From: Populus alba | Lineage: Eukaryota; Streptophyta; Magnoliopsida; Malpighiales; Salicaceae | NCBI RefSeq assembly: GCF_005239225.2 | Contig: NC_133287.1 | Coordinates: 17,488,519-17,552,518 of the forward strand | Direction: 5' to 3' | DNA: 64,000 nt | Shown: piece after piece, positions 1 through 13,353 of the stretch | How positions within the stretch are numbered: position 1 is the stretch's first letter | Layout: each line of letters opens with the position of its first letter | Program-made: the position numbers and the translations under genes | The notes under the pieces: generated by a model | The model's input: the letters and a program-made list of their open reading frames with translations, nothing else | Database searches by the model: none | Told to the model about the DNA's origin: nothing

Positions 1-2760
1 TCCATCATGGCTACCGGCCCCCAGTTGACCAAAACTGAGATACGGCGAGAATTTAAATAGTATTGTTTCTGGCTGACACGAAAAAATTATATTAACAAGA
101 ACAACAGGGATATTGCTATACATGGTTGATAAAATTCAAGAAAAAACAAGAATCTCGACCAAATCAAGAGGAGAACACAAGAATTTACTTGCATATTGCT
201 GTTGGTAATTACAATCGCTGGAAAAATTAAACTACTTCAGCATAATTTGACCAGTTCAGAAGAATAAACAAGAATTAGATTCGCTCTATAGCTTGATTAT
301 CAACCCTAGAAGACCTAAGACAATACAAGGTGGATGGCCATGAATACTTTGAACAGCTCTGTTTCTTTACACTTTGTGCCTAGCATCATTTTAGTAGTTG
401 ATCTAACCGACAAAAAGGTGTGAGCGCTACTACTGCTGCTCTTTCATCGATATTATATATTAAATTTATTGTTCTGTTCTCTTAGATCCCCTTCATCACC
501 ACCGAAAAGGTGATCCGTGATTCACGAGCATCAGCATTAGAGGAAAAGAAAAGGCGAAATTTCTTGCTTTTTTAAAACCAATGATCACGGTGTTTTGGTT
601 TACGAGACTGCATTTTTGTCAACCCTTCTTCATGATTTAGTCAAATCTACCATTGAGAAGTACAGCTATGTTTGGAGAGTATACAGTAAACTTTCATGGG
701 CGTGCATCTACAAGTCTTGCTGCTTGATTATTCCCACCATTTTTTTTTATGCAACAATGCTTTCGTAGTTATGCCTGGTATAGTTAATTAGTCTTCTTTC
801 AATGTTATCTAGCTAGATAGTCAGCCAGTAGCCTAGCACCATCACATATTTTACGCTCGTATTGTAATCAAATAGCCAGGAGATCCTATTCTTTGGTTAA
901 ATTGATATTTAATTAATATAAATAATAAATAAATTTGACAAAAAAAAATAATAAAAATATCAAATTCTATTCGGATTATCAAATAATTCAATATTTAAAA
1001 GTAAATATATATAAAAATAATATTTTTTTTTCAAAGAAGCCTTCTTAAACTGGGTGATCTCGCAAATTTCATGACTATAAACACAAGATGAAGATAATTT
1101 TACAAAAAAAAACAAGAAAAAAAGTTTGAATAAAGAAATTAAAATAAATCAATTTGAAAAAAAAAAATCAACCCGCGTTAAGAAATCCATGATTTTAGTT
1201 ACAAACTCGGGACTAACCCAATAAAAGGCAACCTACAAAAAATAACAAAGCAAAACTAAAAAAAATAAGAAATAAAAAAACATTAGTTTAAAAGAAGGGA
1301 AGAAACGCACAAGCAAACCCAACAAAATTTTTAAAACCCGGTTTGATCTCTAAAACTCGCAACTTGTGAAATCCCGGATCCAAGTTCAATAAAAAAGCTT
1401 AATCCTAACTAATTTATAATTGAAGGGTGAAATCATAAAAAAAATATTAATAAAAAAAAACTTGCAAAGGCAAAAAATACAGCAACAAGAAGAATGAAGA
1501 TGAAATTTAATGAGAAAAACCCAAGGAGGTTGAAATTGTAAAAAAAAAAAACAATTATTTTTTTTAAATTATCCAAATAAAACAAATATCAGTCAAAATA
1601 ATAAGAATAAATTTCAAAGAGTAAAAAAAATCATAAGGGTAAACTTAAAAAAAAAATAATTTTATAGATTTCTATGGATTAAAAAATAAAATAATAGAGG
1701 GTGAAATAGAAAAAAATATTCATGATTTTAAAGATTATTGAAAAATAAAAAAATTAAAAATTAAAAGGACAAGGGCCGAATGTGAATGATAAATAATCTT
1801 GTAGGAGTTGGTTTGAATTTTTTTAAGGGACTGACACTCAATTCAATGTGGAGAGAAAGAAAAAGAGAAAAAGAAATAATCTTTGATACCAAACCTTATA
1901 TACATTAACGACATATGCCACGACATATGCCACCGCATTTCATTAGAGGTGATGATAACTTCCAAATATCATCCCCAATGGTTGTGTTTAGTGGCTAGAC
2001 AACACGTGACTTCTTAACGACGTAAGGGTCATTCACACGTTGGCGCGTTTGCACACGCCAATAATTATTTTTAAAGCAATAATAATATGTGTTTATTATA
2101 ATAATGACCTTGAGTAACCTTTAAATTTACAATAAAACAAATGTAAAATTAAAAAAAAATGTGTGAAAAAGTTATATTGATTTTATCTTTAAAAACATCA
2201 AAATAATTTGAAAATATCAAAATACCACATAATAATAGGCATTATAAATTTTTAATATGATTTTAAATTAATAATTTTATTATGAAAAAAATAAAAAGAC
2301 CAATCCAGCCTTTATAATTTGTAAAGTACAGTCATGTCATGGTAAAATGATCACTTTTCCCCAATACCTCAATAAAAAATTTAATGAGCAGGAGATAATT
2401 CTTATTAATTAGAAAATTAAGTTTTTTAATTTAATTGTTAAGAAAAACTCACACCGACACTATTTTTCAGTGCGGCGCTGGTAGTAAATCAGTCCCCATC
2501 TATTGAAATTAAATTTCTCGTCCCCTCTCAGCAGAAATATTCTATCCATCCTTTATATCATCCACATTATTATTATTATTATTATTCATTATTATAAATA
2601 GATAAAAAAAATCAGTGTTTTACTGTGAATTGCACAGTGCAGTCCACAAATAAAAACACTGATCTCTTATCCATGTTGCTTTAATGGTTTTTTTTATTTT
2701 TTATTTTAAGATGTTTCTTTGGGCAGTTTTTTTTTATGCCTTTGGAAAATTATTTTTTGC
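1..2760. other. AT-rich intergenic, no gene recognised
   Basis: No recognisable protein or RNA gene is seen. The first 900 bases are less AT-rich than the rest. They contain a possible two-exon short frame (334-417 joined to 486-575) that I could not assign, so it is listed only as a finding. From about 900 onward the sequence is A/T homopolymer-rich with stops in all frames. A short (TTA)n run lies at about 2563-2590. Confidence 0.6.
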
Positions 2761-2769
2761 TTTTTTTTT

Positions 2770-3720
2770 TAGCAAATTTTTTTCTCTTAATTTAGTTTAT
2801 TAATGTTAATTTTTTTTATTTAGTTATCAGACTTTCATGACACGTTTTCCGAGATTTAACGAGTTAACCTAGTTTGACAAGTTAACCTACTAATAATATT
2901 TTTTGCTTTTTATTCTTTTTAATTAATTTTTCTCTAGTTTAGTTTAGTTGTTAATGTTAATTTTTTTTTATTTAGTTATTAGATTTTCATGACATATATC
3001 CCGAGTTTCACGGGTTAACCTAGTTTCACGAGAGAACCCAGTTAATTGTGGGTTGACCCGTCAATTTATTTATTTATTTTTATTTTCATAAATTTTTTTT
3101 GTTTAATTTAGTTTGTTAATGTTAATTTTTTTATTTATTATCAGACTTTCATGACACAATCTCAGGTTTAACGGTTAACATGATTTGACGAGTTAACCCG
3201 GATTTATTTTTTGATTTTTTCTTTTTAATTAATTTTTTTCGTTTAGTTCAGTTTGTTAGTGTTCACTTTTTTTTTTATTTAGTTACCAGACATTCATGAC
3301 ACGGATCCGGGGTTTAACGGGTTAACTTGGTTTGACTATTCAACCTGAATTTTTTTTTTTGCTTTTTTTTTTCTTTTAAATTAATTTTTTTCGTTTAATT
3401 TAAATTGTTCATGTTAAATTTTTTTTCTATTTAGTTATCAAACTTTTATGACACAGATTCCGGGTTTAACAGGTTAACCTGGTTTAACGAGTTAGCTCAG
3501 TTAATTTTGGGTTAGCCCATTAATTTGTTTTTTCATTTTTAATTATCAAACTTTCACGATGCAAATTCAAGGTATGACGGATTAACCCAATTAATTCATA
3601 TTTTTTTTCTTTTTTTTCATTAGTTTTTTTTTTCTATTGGTTTTTTTTCTTTGTTTTTTTTCTTTTTAACTAATCTATTTAATTATCACACTTTTATAAC
3701 ACGACCTTGTAGTCAGACCC
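2770..3720. repeat. Degenerate tandem array, about 150-bp period
   Basis: The phrase 'TTATCAGACTTTCATGACAC', followed by a 'GGTTTAACGGGTTAACC'-like stretch and a T-rich tract, recurs near 2820, 2975, 3135, 3278, 3430, 3540 and 3670. Spacing is about 108-160 bases. Copies are 70-90% alike by eye. A related array on the opposite strand lies at 29590-30760, and fragments occur at about 24.1-24.4 kb. No coding capacity is seen. Confidence 0.75.
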
Positions 3721-4185
3721 ACGTCCAATGCTATTAGGTCTGGTATTGCAGTTCAAACACTTTTATGCTAAGGGTTAACTCAAGTTAATATTATTATTAA
3801 TATTATAAATATTACTCTTGGATCAGACGTTGCAAACTAGACTTAAGACTCTTGGGTATAGCTTTGCAAAAAACTTAACCGGCATTTTTTAAATTTTAAT
3901 TTTTTTTGAAATACAAAAAATAATTGACCCGCGGGTCAACCACACGGGGCATATAACTAATGGAGAATTAAAAATAGATAAATGTTAATTCCGAACTTGA
4001 TAAAATCTTTCAAATATTTCCATCATTTATGTACTCCTCCTTCGAATTTTCGGTTCTTACATCCAGTAAGGATATCCGTGAATGTGAACTGGTAATTCTT
4101 CCTTAAACTAATACAATGCAATGCAAAAATTAATTTAAGTTCCGAGCATCATAAGTGGGATCTACGCATGAGTGAAAGTGTAATT

Positions 4186-4400
4186 ATTATTACTTTTTAA
4201 AGTATTTTTTATTATTTAAATAGATATTAAAAAAATATTTTTTATTTTTTTTAAAAATATTTTTTTATTTTTTTTAAAAAATTATTTAATATCAACACAT
4301 CAAAATAATAATAAAAATATTAATTTCAAATAAAGAAAAAATTTTAAAAAATTTCATTTTTTTAAAAATATATATATTTTAAATATTAATTTCATTTGTT
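4186..4400. repeat. AT-rich MITE-like element (family A)
   Basis: One copy of a dispersed AT-rich family. Its core reads like 'ATATCAACACATCAAAA', flanked by T-rich and A-rich arms that are roughly complementary. Other copies are listed at 4588-4770, 18122-18260, 25660-25835, 28598-28730, 29308-29485 and repeatedly beyond 44 kb. Boundaries are approximate. Confidence 0.55.
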
Positions 4401-4587
4401 TCTCATAAAAAAAAATATAATTACTCATCAAGCACGATATATTCTTTTTATCATTAAAATAAACTCGTATAATAATGATCGGATATAAACATTTTGTACT
4501 TCAAACCCCCACGCACACAGACTCTTCGCTAATTATAGCTGAAGTTTAGAATGTAACTGTACTGTTGGGAAGGAGTTGCGTAAATAT

Positions 4588-4770
4588 TGTGTTTTAAAAT
4601 GTTTTTTTTTTATTAAAATATATTATAATAATATCTATTTTATTTTTAAAAATTTATTTTTGATATTAAAATATCAACACAATAAAAAATTATTTAAAAA
4701 AATTAATTTCTTAAACAAAAAATAATTAAATTTTAAATAAATAATGTTTTGATGGCATTGCAAACACCCT
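4588..4770. repeat. AT-rich MITE-like element (family A)
   Basis: The core is 'TATCAACACAATAAAAA', and the right end is 'GGCATTGCAAACACC'. The reverse complement of that end (GGTGTTTGCAATGCC) resembles the left ends of other copies, such as 'GGTGCGTTTGGCAATATGG' at 44776. This suggests short terminal inverted repeats. A partial copy starts near 4826. Confidence 0.55.
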
Positions 4771-5224
4771 GTTACAGATAAAAATGTTACCTCTTAATAA
4801 TAAGAGTTTATACGGAGTATGATTTGCGGTTGCGTTTTTAAAAGTATTTATTTTAATATATTAAAATAAATTAAAATAATTAATTTAAAAAATATATTTA
4901 ATTTTTTTTTTTTAAATAGAAAAAACAAGAATCTAAAGCTTATCTCACAACTAACGGAAACCCCTAGGCAAATGTCTTTTCGCTGAAGTCCCACAACCAT
5001 GAGTACAATAGAGTAGTGCAGGAGATATTTTCCTTCATTGCTTAATTAATTGCAGTCTAATTGTTTTGTTGTATTAATTAACGTAATTAAGTAGCCAACT
5101 CATCACTTTCTGTTCACCTCAACTATTTATTCCCTCAACATCTCAACCGTTCACCTAAACATCAATCGGTGGTCCAGCTCCAACTGTGACCAAACGATAT
5201 GGCGCCTCTCGAAAACGACAAGTA

Positions 5225-5440
5225 CCACGTGGCGCCAAACAAGAAAAAGTCCTCTTCCCACGTGATTCCCTTCCAGCCTTCCTAAAGGGTCACTTCAACT
5301 CCTCCTTGGAGTCTCACCAGTACTTCACTTACACACTCATACTTGAGATCTTTCCAATAATGCCCTTGTAGGCTATGAAAAACCACAAGATCAGCCTGGC
5401 CATCTATAAATAGCTGACAGAACAAAGTCTAACGATGGAC
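5225..5440 (+). promoter_or_regulatory. G-box/TATA promoter-like module with no gene after it
   Basis: A palindromic G-box CCACGTGG lies at 5225-5232 and a second CACGTG at 5259-5264. A good TATA box, TATAAATA, follows at 5405-5412. This is the spacing of a plant bZIP/bHLH-responsive promoter, with a start site expected near 5435. Nothing downstream to 5900 is open for more than a few codons. It may be an upstream start for the kinesin, or the surviving promoter of a lost gene. Function is inferred from motifs only. Confidence 0.45.
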
Positions 5441-5939
5441 CCTCTCTCAGTTTATTTTATTTTATTTTTTCGAGCCCATTGGTGAAATAAAAAAAGAGAA
5501 AAATAGAAAAAAAAAAGAAGAAATGATAAGGATTATTGTAATTATATTTACTAGACATTTAATATTCTTAAAATCACAATTAGTGAAGCGAAAATGAAGC
5601 TTACTCTTTACAAAATAAGAGAAAATCATATTTTTTCTTCCAAGCTCTCACACAGGTGATAAAAACTTGTACAATTCAAGAGGTGAGCTCGCTATTCTCT
5701 TTCATAAGCTATTTAATAGCAGTAAAGGACTATACCGTAATCTTATAGAAAACTAAGGAGCTAATATCAAATATCGACCAAATTTGTGACACTGCTATTC
5801 TAAAAGCGGAAGAAATGTTTTTTGCCCTTCACAGCATAAACCTTCAAGGCGACGCTCCATCAGATTTGCTCTCCACTGACATCTGACAGAGAAGCTGCAG
5901 ACTGCAGAGAGAGGGAGACGCAAGTACACATTTTATTTG

Positions 5940-5951
5940 GCCGTTAACGGC
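5940..5951. promoter_or_regulatory. Palindromic MSA (mitosis-specific activator) core
   Basis: The sequence GCCGTTAACGGC contains AACGG on both strands. That is the core of the MSA element bound by three-repeat MYB (MYB3R) factors in G2/M-phase plant promoters. It lies about 1.46 kb before the kinesin ATG, at the edge of the likely leader. Further cores are seen at 5145-5151 (AACCGTT) and about 6316-6322 (TAACGGT). NACK-type kinesins are known G2/M genes, so the site fits its neighbour. Confidence 0.5.
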
Positions 5952-5989
5952 TAGAACCAAGCCAAATAAAACTGAACAAAACTCCCTCT

Positions 5990-7405
5990 TCTCCCCCTCT
6001 CTGTTGAAGAGATCTTGTGTGTGGAGTGTGAAAAACCTCGCCGATTTTTACTGTTGTATTCGGTTTGTTCTTTCAGTACCAATTTTACCCTTCCTTTTGA
6101 CTCACATTTTCCGTTTTTGCGTGCTTTATTCGACGCGTAAAGTAGTAGATTCAAAATTTTTTCTTCTCGTCAAAGCTACGCTTCAGTTCATGTTCAAGCA
6201 CAAAGCTAAATCGATCACTTAATTTCTTTTACGCTTAATAACTAATTTTAAATCATTCGAGGTTTTTTTTCTTGTTTAATTAAATTTGCTTTTACCGTTG
6301 TATTTTTTTAATTGGTAACGGTTAAATGCGTGAAATTCGGGGATTTTAAATAATTTTTCAACTGACTAGTAAGTGGTGTTATTAAAAGCTGTGTTTCGGT
6401 ACTAATTTTTTGGCTTCTGTGTTGCGGTTGCAGTCTTGGAGAGCTCGAGATTTGAAGAAGAAGGTAACCACCTCTCACCTTCAGATCAGAGAGTAAGAGA
6501 GAGAATTAGAAACGATGGCGTTTTGCTTGAGAAAATGTGGAGGATATCTTACCTGAGCTGCATTGCTTGCTTCGACTGTGTTCACTTACCGTTTCATGAC
6601 AATGACCCATGCTTTGTAAGTATATCGCATACGTATATGAATTTTTATACGTGGGGATGTACTGACATGTGTATGTATATGATGTGTCAATGGGGACCAT
6701 GCACTGTATAAGTCGCTGCTGAGATGGGCTTTTTTGGGGTTGTGAATTGAAAGTTCTTAGAAATATGGAATTCTATTACTTAGTTTTCAAGCATTCAAGT
6801 TGGTTAGGAACCATTTTTTAAGGTAAGGTCTAGAAATTCGGATATGGGTTGTTAAGGTTAGTTACCTTTATGTTTGTTTTTACAATTTTTAAATAATGCC
6901 TATAATTTTTTTTTTTTAATCTATTTTGGAGGGTGATTTAGATTGAAATCCAAGATTGGCATTGTTGTTGTTTTGAAGTCTTTATCTTTTGTTGGCATTC
7001 TCTCCTTTTTTTTTTAATTTAGATTTATAGGTGACTTTAAAAGGTTTTTTTGGGTGGTTGGATGGTTAAAAAAGGATGATTAGTTGTAATTGTTGTCGTT
7101 GTTGATATGACATATAATTAGCGTGTATTATGCTTATTTTTGGGGTCTGTTAGATTCTTACCTATGATTTTCCATCTTGCTGCAGACACTGTCGAGTAAA
7201 ATGATGGGCATATTGTCTTTTAGGCAAATACAACAACCTTGTTTTTAACATCTAAACCGTCTTACATTGCAGGAAAGCAAGTGCACCAGTGAGTTTTTTT
7301 GACTCATTGACTTAGATTTTCCTTTTAATCAGAACATTTGAAAATTATGGTACTTATTTGATTTAATTGTTGGTGGGCTTGAGAAGAACAAGTGTAGAGT
7401 GGACA
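5990..7405 (+). other. Probable kinesin leader: 5' UTR exon(s) and intron
   Basis: This stretch between the MSA site and the kinesin ATG has no long open frame. A C/T-rich start (5983-6005) and less AT-rich sequence to about 6230 suggest a leader exon. Acceptor-like AGs at 6432-6433 and 7271-7272 suggest one or two leader introns ending before the ATG at 7406. Exact leader splicing cannot be fixed without transcripts. Confidence 0.4.
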
Positions 7406-10400
7406 ATGGGATCAATTGGTAAGGAAGAGCTGCTGAAGATGGCGAAGATGCAAATGGCGAGTGCCCGTGAGGAGAAGATTCTTGTTTTGGTGAGGTTGAG
7501 GCCTTTGAGCGACAAGGAGATTTTGGCAAATGAAGTTGCAGATTGGGAATGCATCAATGACACCACCATCTTGTACCGGAATACCCTTCGTGAAGGCTCC
7601 ACTTTTCCATCAGCTTGTACTTTTGGTAAGGAGATGCTCCATGACTTTTTTTTGGTGTCAAAATTGAAAATGAGATGATACGTGTCCCTCTTGATGAGGT
7701 TAGGCCTTAAATGTTTTGTGCCCGAGCAACACTGTTTTCTGGCAATTATTTTGCTTGGTCAGATTGAGCTTTTAGGTGGCCTTTAATATCTCAGGAATCA
7801 TTGTCTCAAAATATAGCTAATCCTGTGCATGTTCTTAATACGGTAGCCTGGAGAGCTTTTCAGCTCACCATACTTTGTAATGCTTGCATAACAAAAGCTA
7901 GGATGCTTTTAAGACCGGAACAATTCGATTTTCTTATAGGCTCATTCAAATTGTCAATGAACAAAAGGGAAACCCACAGTGGATTTTCTACCTCGCATGT
8001 CATTTACCAGCTGCCTGATCATTTGTTTTTTGTTAACATTCTGGGAAGCTGAAGGTTTTGAGTAATCCCTGATCTTAGAAGTGCTGAACTGTATTCTCAT
8101 TGCAGTCCACTGTCAGATAGTTAGAGAACTGTGAACAGTGGTGTGCTTATGTACACTATGTTAGAAAGCATTGATTTTTGGTTCATATCTATTCCATATA
8201 CATTTGATTATAACTTTTTCCATTAGCTCATTGTACATCTCAGTGCATCAAACTTTAACAGCTAGCTTTCAGAAACATAATCCCCTGCCTAATTGCTTCA
8301 TTTCATTATCGTTTACCCGTGCTCTGGGGATAGACAGAGTATTTCGAGGTAACGACACTACAAGGGAAGTGTATGAGGCAGGAGCCAAGGAAGTTGCCCT
8401 TTCTGTTGTCAGCGGTATTAACTGTAAGTATGATGCTCGTATATCTTTTAACACCTTATTTGCCAAATAATTGAAGACATTTCACCTACTCTTGCTTTTT
8501 CCAGCAAGTATCTTTGCTTATGGGCAAACAAGCAGTGGAAAAACATACACGATGATGGGAATTACTGAGTATACAGTGGCAGATATATTTGACTACATGC
8601 ATAAGGTAATAAAAGTTTCTAATTTAGAATTGTTTTTGTTTCCTCTTTGTTTTTTTCTTCCTTTTAAATTATTACCTATATATAACAATTTTTATTATTA
8701 CAGCATGAAGAAAGAGCATTTGTTTTGAAGTTCTCAGCAATTGAGATATACAATGAAGCTATTAGAGATCTTCTTAGCACAGATGACACCCCACTTCGAC
8801 TGCTGGATGATCCAGAGGTGAAAAAGCTTTTATCCTGTCTAGCTTCCACAAATATGTTGACGAATTTGTCTGATTTGCTTGTTTTCTTCTTTTTTTGGCC
8901 AGAAAGGGACTGTAGTGGAAAAAGCCACTGAGGAAACACTAAAGGACTGGGATCATCTGAAGGAGCTTCTTTCTGTTTGTGAAGGTAAAGCATTGTAAAA
9001 AGTCCTGGTGCTTTTATTGGGTTTCGTACTTCTACTTATCTTGAAGTATTATAACAGCTCAAAGACGGATAGGGGAGACCTCCTTGAATGAGAAAAGCTC
9101 CAGATCCCATCAAATCCTTAGATTGGTATGCCTCTTTCCTTTCAAATCTTCCCTAGGACAGATGTACAAGCATTTAGTTGCAGATGAAAATGTGTAGAAA
9201 TTGAATTGGAATCATTGAGATTATTTCTTTTTTTTAATTATTTTTGCAGACAATTGAAAGTTCTGCTCGTGAATTTCTAGGCAAGGAAAATTCGACCACT
9301 CTTTCTGCCACTGTTGTAAGGACCATTTATACCCTTGAAATTAATAAAGTAGGAATAAAATATTAATAACAGATGAGTAGCTATAATGAATTCTTGTTTT
9401 TGTGCAGAATTTTGTTGATTTGGCAGGAAGTGAGCGTGCATCTCAGGCACTATCCACTGGAGCAAGATTGAAAGAAGGCTGCCACATTAATCGCAGTTTG
9501 CTGACTCTGGGAACGGTTATTCGCAAGCTAAGGTTGTTATTTCATATTTTCTTTTTAACTTTAGGTTTTGTGTCTGTGACAAAATTAGTCATGGGTTAAG
9601 CATGCTTATTTCAATGTGGTGGTTAATTTGACTTTGTTCATCTGCATCTAGATTTTCTGACACCACTGATATTCACTAACTAATCTTTAATTGCCATTGG
9701 GATCAAATCTAGTTCCTTTCAGCATTTCCTTAGGACTCAATTTGCTGTCATGGTCATTCATGATACTAAAGAATATTTTTCCGAAGATGCTTAACATTGG
9801 TATATTTTTCAATAAAAATTCACAAGCTTAGATGATTTGTGTTGAAATATTGACATCAACCATGTTGCTAGTCATTTATGAAAGTACTAAATGGCACAGT
9901 GTCATGCAGATAGCTAAAATTGAATATAGGAAGATTGGGCTAGTCTCATGCATGCACTCAAAGGCTATTAACCATGTTGGCATGTCATGAAAGTACAAAG
10001 ACATGCACACACATCCACATGGAGGCATATGTATTTCACAGTGAGCTGTTCTAGAACTATACCGAGTGATAAAAGACAGGTTTCAGAGCATTTCGTTAAT
10101 GTTGTCTGTTTATTTGAACTGCTCATGAATCATGACAGCTGCCTTTATCTTATCTTTCTCTATTCCTACTGATTTCTTTGTTGCCTTTTCCTTTTCCCCT
10201 GCCACTGTTCTAAATTGAAAGTAGAAATCTTTTCAATTTATAGATTTATACTATTCATATCTCAGCTATTTGGTGCTATGATTTGTGCAGTAAGGGGAGA
10301 CAGGGACACATCAATTACAGAGATTCTAAGCTGACACGGTTATTGCAGCCGGCATTGGGTGGCAATGCTAGAACTGCCATCATCTGCACATTGAGCCCTG

Positions 10401-13353
10401 CACGCAGCCATGTTGAGCAATCTAGAAATACTCTTTTGTTTGCTTGTTGTGCAAAGGAAGTTACCACAAAAGCACAGGTCAATGTGGTCATGTCTGATAA
10501 GGCATTGGTTAAGCATTTGCAAAAAGAAGTGGCTAGGTTGGAGAGTGAGTTAAGAAGTCCTGCCCCTGCTTCCTCAACTTGTGATTATGTATCACTACTG
10601 AGAAAGAGAGATCTTCAAATTCAAAAGGTAATTATGTGAAAGATGAACAAAATTTTTAACAGTAACCAAAATCTTTAGGCACTAGAGTTGATTTTTCAAT
10701 TCAGAATCAATTATTTCAGTGTTGAACTTCGCAGATAAATTTTACCACCAGCAGAAGTATGACAATTAACTCTCAATCAATAATGTGTTGGTAGCTAGCT
10801 TCTTTATAGTGCACATCTGATGGTTGGGGGCAGGTCCGGGTACCGGGTACTCAAGAACCCACCCCAACCCATTGCTATCATTTGGCCCAAACCAGTATAT
10901 AATTTTCTCAATGCATAGATGGTCCTAGTCAGCATTCCCTACTCCCTGCTGTATAAATGAGCTTATACGGATGAAAAAGACTTAAAGATATTTTATGACA
11001 TGTAGTGTAAAAAGATGCTGTATCATCTATCTTAGTGCCACGTTATGCATTGACTTCATCCTATTAAATGGTTCCTTCCATGCAGATGGAGAAGGAGATA
11101 AAAGAGTTGACTAAGCAAAGGGATCTAGCTCAGTCTCGGTTAGAGGATTTGCTGCGAGTGGTTGGAAATGGTCAGAAATCAAGAAAAGAGGTATATTTAC
11201 TTCCTAATCAGAGTGTCACTATATGTTTGATGATATTACTCCCATTAGTAATTGCTAAATATTGCTCCATCAATTCAGAATGGGATCAGTCATCATCATA
11301 ATCCACAAACAGGAGATGCTTGGGAAGATGAATGTTCAATATCTGAATCATCAGGCATGGGTGGTCCTCGTTATCTGAATGGAGGTGTTGGAAGGTTCAA
11401 CAATGCTCGTTATGACACTGGGAGCAATGATGATGAGGAACCTTACCTTCATGACAATACAGATGACCATGGCTTATCTGATGGCACTTCTCCTCCAATG
11501 TCAATAGGAAAGAAGATTGTCAGATACAATTCATCTCAGAGTCTGGAGGATGCTGCAGAAGATGCTGACGACTACTGCAAGGAAGTTCAGTGTATTGAAA
11601 TGGAAGAAACAAGGATCAGGAGCAATTTTGAACACCATTCAGTATCAAATGGTGAAAATGAAGGAACTTTGACCTTGACAGCATTCAGGGACGGAGCCAT
11701 AGGGCAAGGAATATCTACTGCTGCTAATGGAGATAGAGAAGGAAGTCACATGCAAAATGGATTTACATATGATGTGTTAGAGCAGAGACTGCATCATGTG
11801 CAAAGGACAATTGATGCTCTTGTGAGTCCTTACCCTGATGAATCATCTCCACAGTCAGTAGCTGATTTGTCGACTTCTAGAAGCCCTAACTTAACAAGGA
11901 GCAGGAGTTGTCGAGAGAATTTCATGAGTGGCTCCTCTCCTGGATTTGAGATGGCAGAACAAATTGAGAGCACACCACCAAATGGATTCGAGAAAAAATT
12001 TACTGGGAGGCCAGCAGGATCTCAAAGGAAAATTCCCCCGCTAGATTTCGGTACCAGTGGTACAATGTTGTCGAGAAATGATTCCCAGTCATCTCTTGGA
12101 AGTGATTGCACAGATGACTTCAGAGCACAGAGCATCAGAACTTCTGGAGATGAGGACATTCCTAGCATCCACACTTTTGTTGCAGGATTGAAGGAGATGG
12201 CCCAGGAGGAGTATGAGAAGCAACTAGTTGATGCTCAGGTGAGAACATCCTTACATACTACTGTCTTCATTGTCATTGCTTGAAGTTGTGTCTTTACTTC
12301 TTAGTGATCGAGTTTCTCTCAAGATTCACTTTTGGCTCGGTTTGGTCGTGTGGCAGGTTCAGGAGACAGAGGCAATGACTGGTGAATATGATAAAAGTTC
12401 AAAGGACATAGGGTTGGATCCTATGCATGAACCATTGGAAACTCCTCGCAATTGGCCTCTTGAATTTGAGAGACAGCAGAGAGCAATACTGGAACTCTGG
12501 CAAACTTGCAATGTCTCGTTGGTCCACCGAACTTACTTTTTCTTGCTCTTTCAAGGCGATCCGACTGATTCCATATACATTGAAGTGGAGCTTAGGAGAC
12601 TTTCCTTCCTCAAGGAAACATTTTCTCAAGGTAATCAGGGTGTGGGAGGTGGTCGGACTCTCACACTAGCTTCAAGGTAATCTCTCTTTCTTATCCATGC
12701 ATGCATGTATCCACATATGTTTTCACCTGTATTGTGAAATATACTTGCATCAAGCATGTATATTTCACATGATCTGTGAATAAACCAAGAGAATTAAAGG
12801 GGGGGGGGGGGAAGAAACTTCCGTTGCCTTTTCTGAAGCATGACATATTTCGATTTGAAAGTAATTTTCTTACAAATTTATAGCTCAAGGATGCAAACTT
12901 TTGTTTTCCTTGCCCTACCAGAAAAGCAGTTTGACTAGAGCTGAAATTTTCAGGCTGCTTAGTGAAATATATATACATTTGCTTTTAAGTTTTGTAACAC
13001 TAACCATGTTCATCCGGGGAGACAGCATCAAGGCTCTTCATCGTGAGAGAGGGATGCTAAGCAAGATGATGAACAAGAGGTTTTCAGAAGAAGAGAGAAA
13101 CAGACTTTACAAGAAGTGGGGTATTGGGCTGAGCTCAAAGCGAAGAAGGCTGCAGTTGGCTAACCGCATATGGAGCAACACAGAGGACATCAACCATGTA
13201 ACGGAAAGCGCTGCCGTTGTTGCAAAGCTGGTCAGATTTGTAGAACAGGGACAAGCTCTCAAGGAGATGTTTGGCCTTAGCTTTACTCCCCCAACCTCAA
13301 GCACAAGGCGAAGGTCTTTGGGATGGACATACAGCAAGTCATCCCTTTTATAG
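7406..13353 (+). CDS. KIN7: Kinesin-7 family motor (NACK/KIN7E-F type)
   Basis: Plus-end microtubule motor of the plant kinesin-7 group. My model joins 7406-7625, 8334-8423, 8505-8605, 8704-8817, 8903-8984, 9058-9125, 9250-9315, 9408-9532, 10291-10627, 11086-11190, 11279-12238, 12357-12676 and 13026-13353. It gives 2916 nt (971 aa) with all junctions GT..AG and frame kept. The motor domain fills about residues 25-345: P-loop GQTSSGKT near 109-116, switch I SSRSH, switch II DLAGSE, then [12 protein letters not shown] neck/coiled coil with [11 protein letters not shown] follows, then a long acidic, Ser-rich middle. The C-terminal block ([21 protein letters not shown]) is the DUF3490 region of NACK-type kinesins. 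The start MGSIGKEEL matches the family. NACK kinesins act in phragmoplast expansion and cytokinesis. The N-terminus is closer to the AT2G21300/AT4G38950 pair than to HINKEL/NACK1. The MSA site upstream suggests G2/M expression. Confidence 0.96.

Noticed and set aside
1..57. Short frame SIMATGPQLTKTEIRREFK ending at 57, and a possible minus-strand exon start at about 1-35
   Set aside because: Too short to identify; could be the edge of a gene outside the window, but nothing supports either strand.
7801..8052. Plus-strand 83-aa frame
   Set aside because: Lies wholly in the first kinesin intron and has no family signature; the kinesin reading frame resumes at 8334.
8676..8993. Minus-strand 105-aa frame across kinesin exons 4-5
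   Set aside because: Antisense shadow of kinesin exons and introns.
12799..12811. Run of 13 G in the last kinesin intron
   Set aside because: Unusual in AT-rich DNA but intronic and likely a homopolymer of uncertain length; no functional claim.
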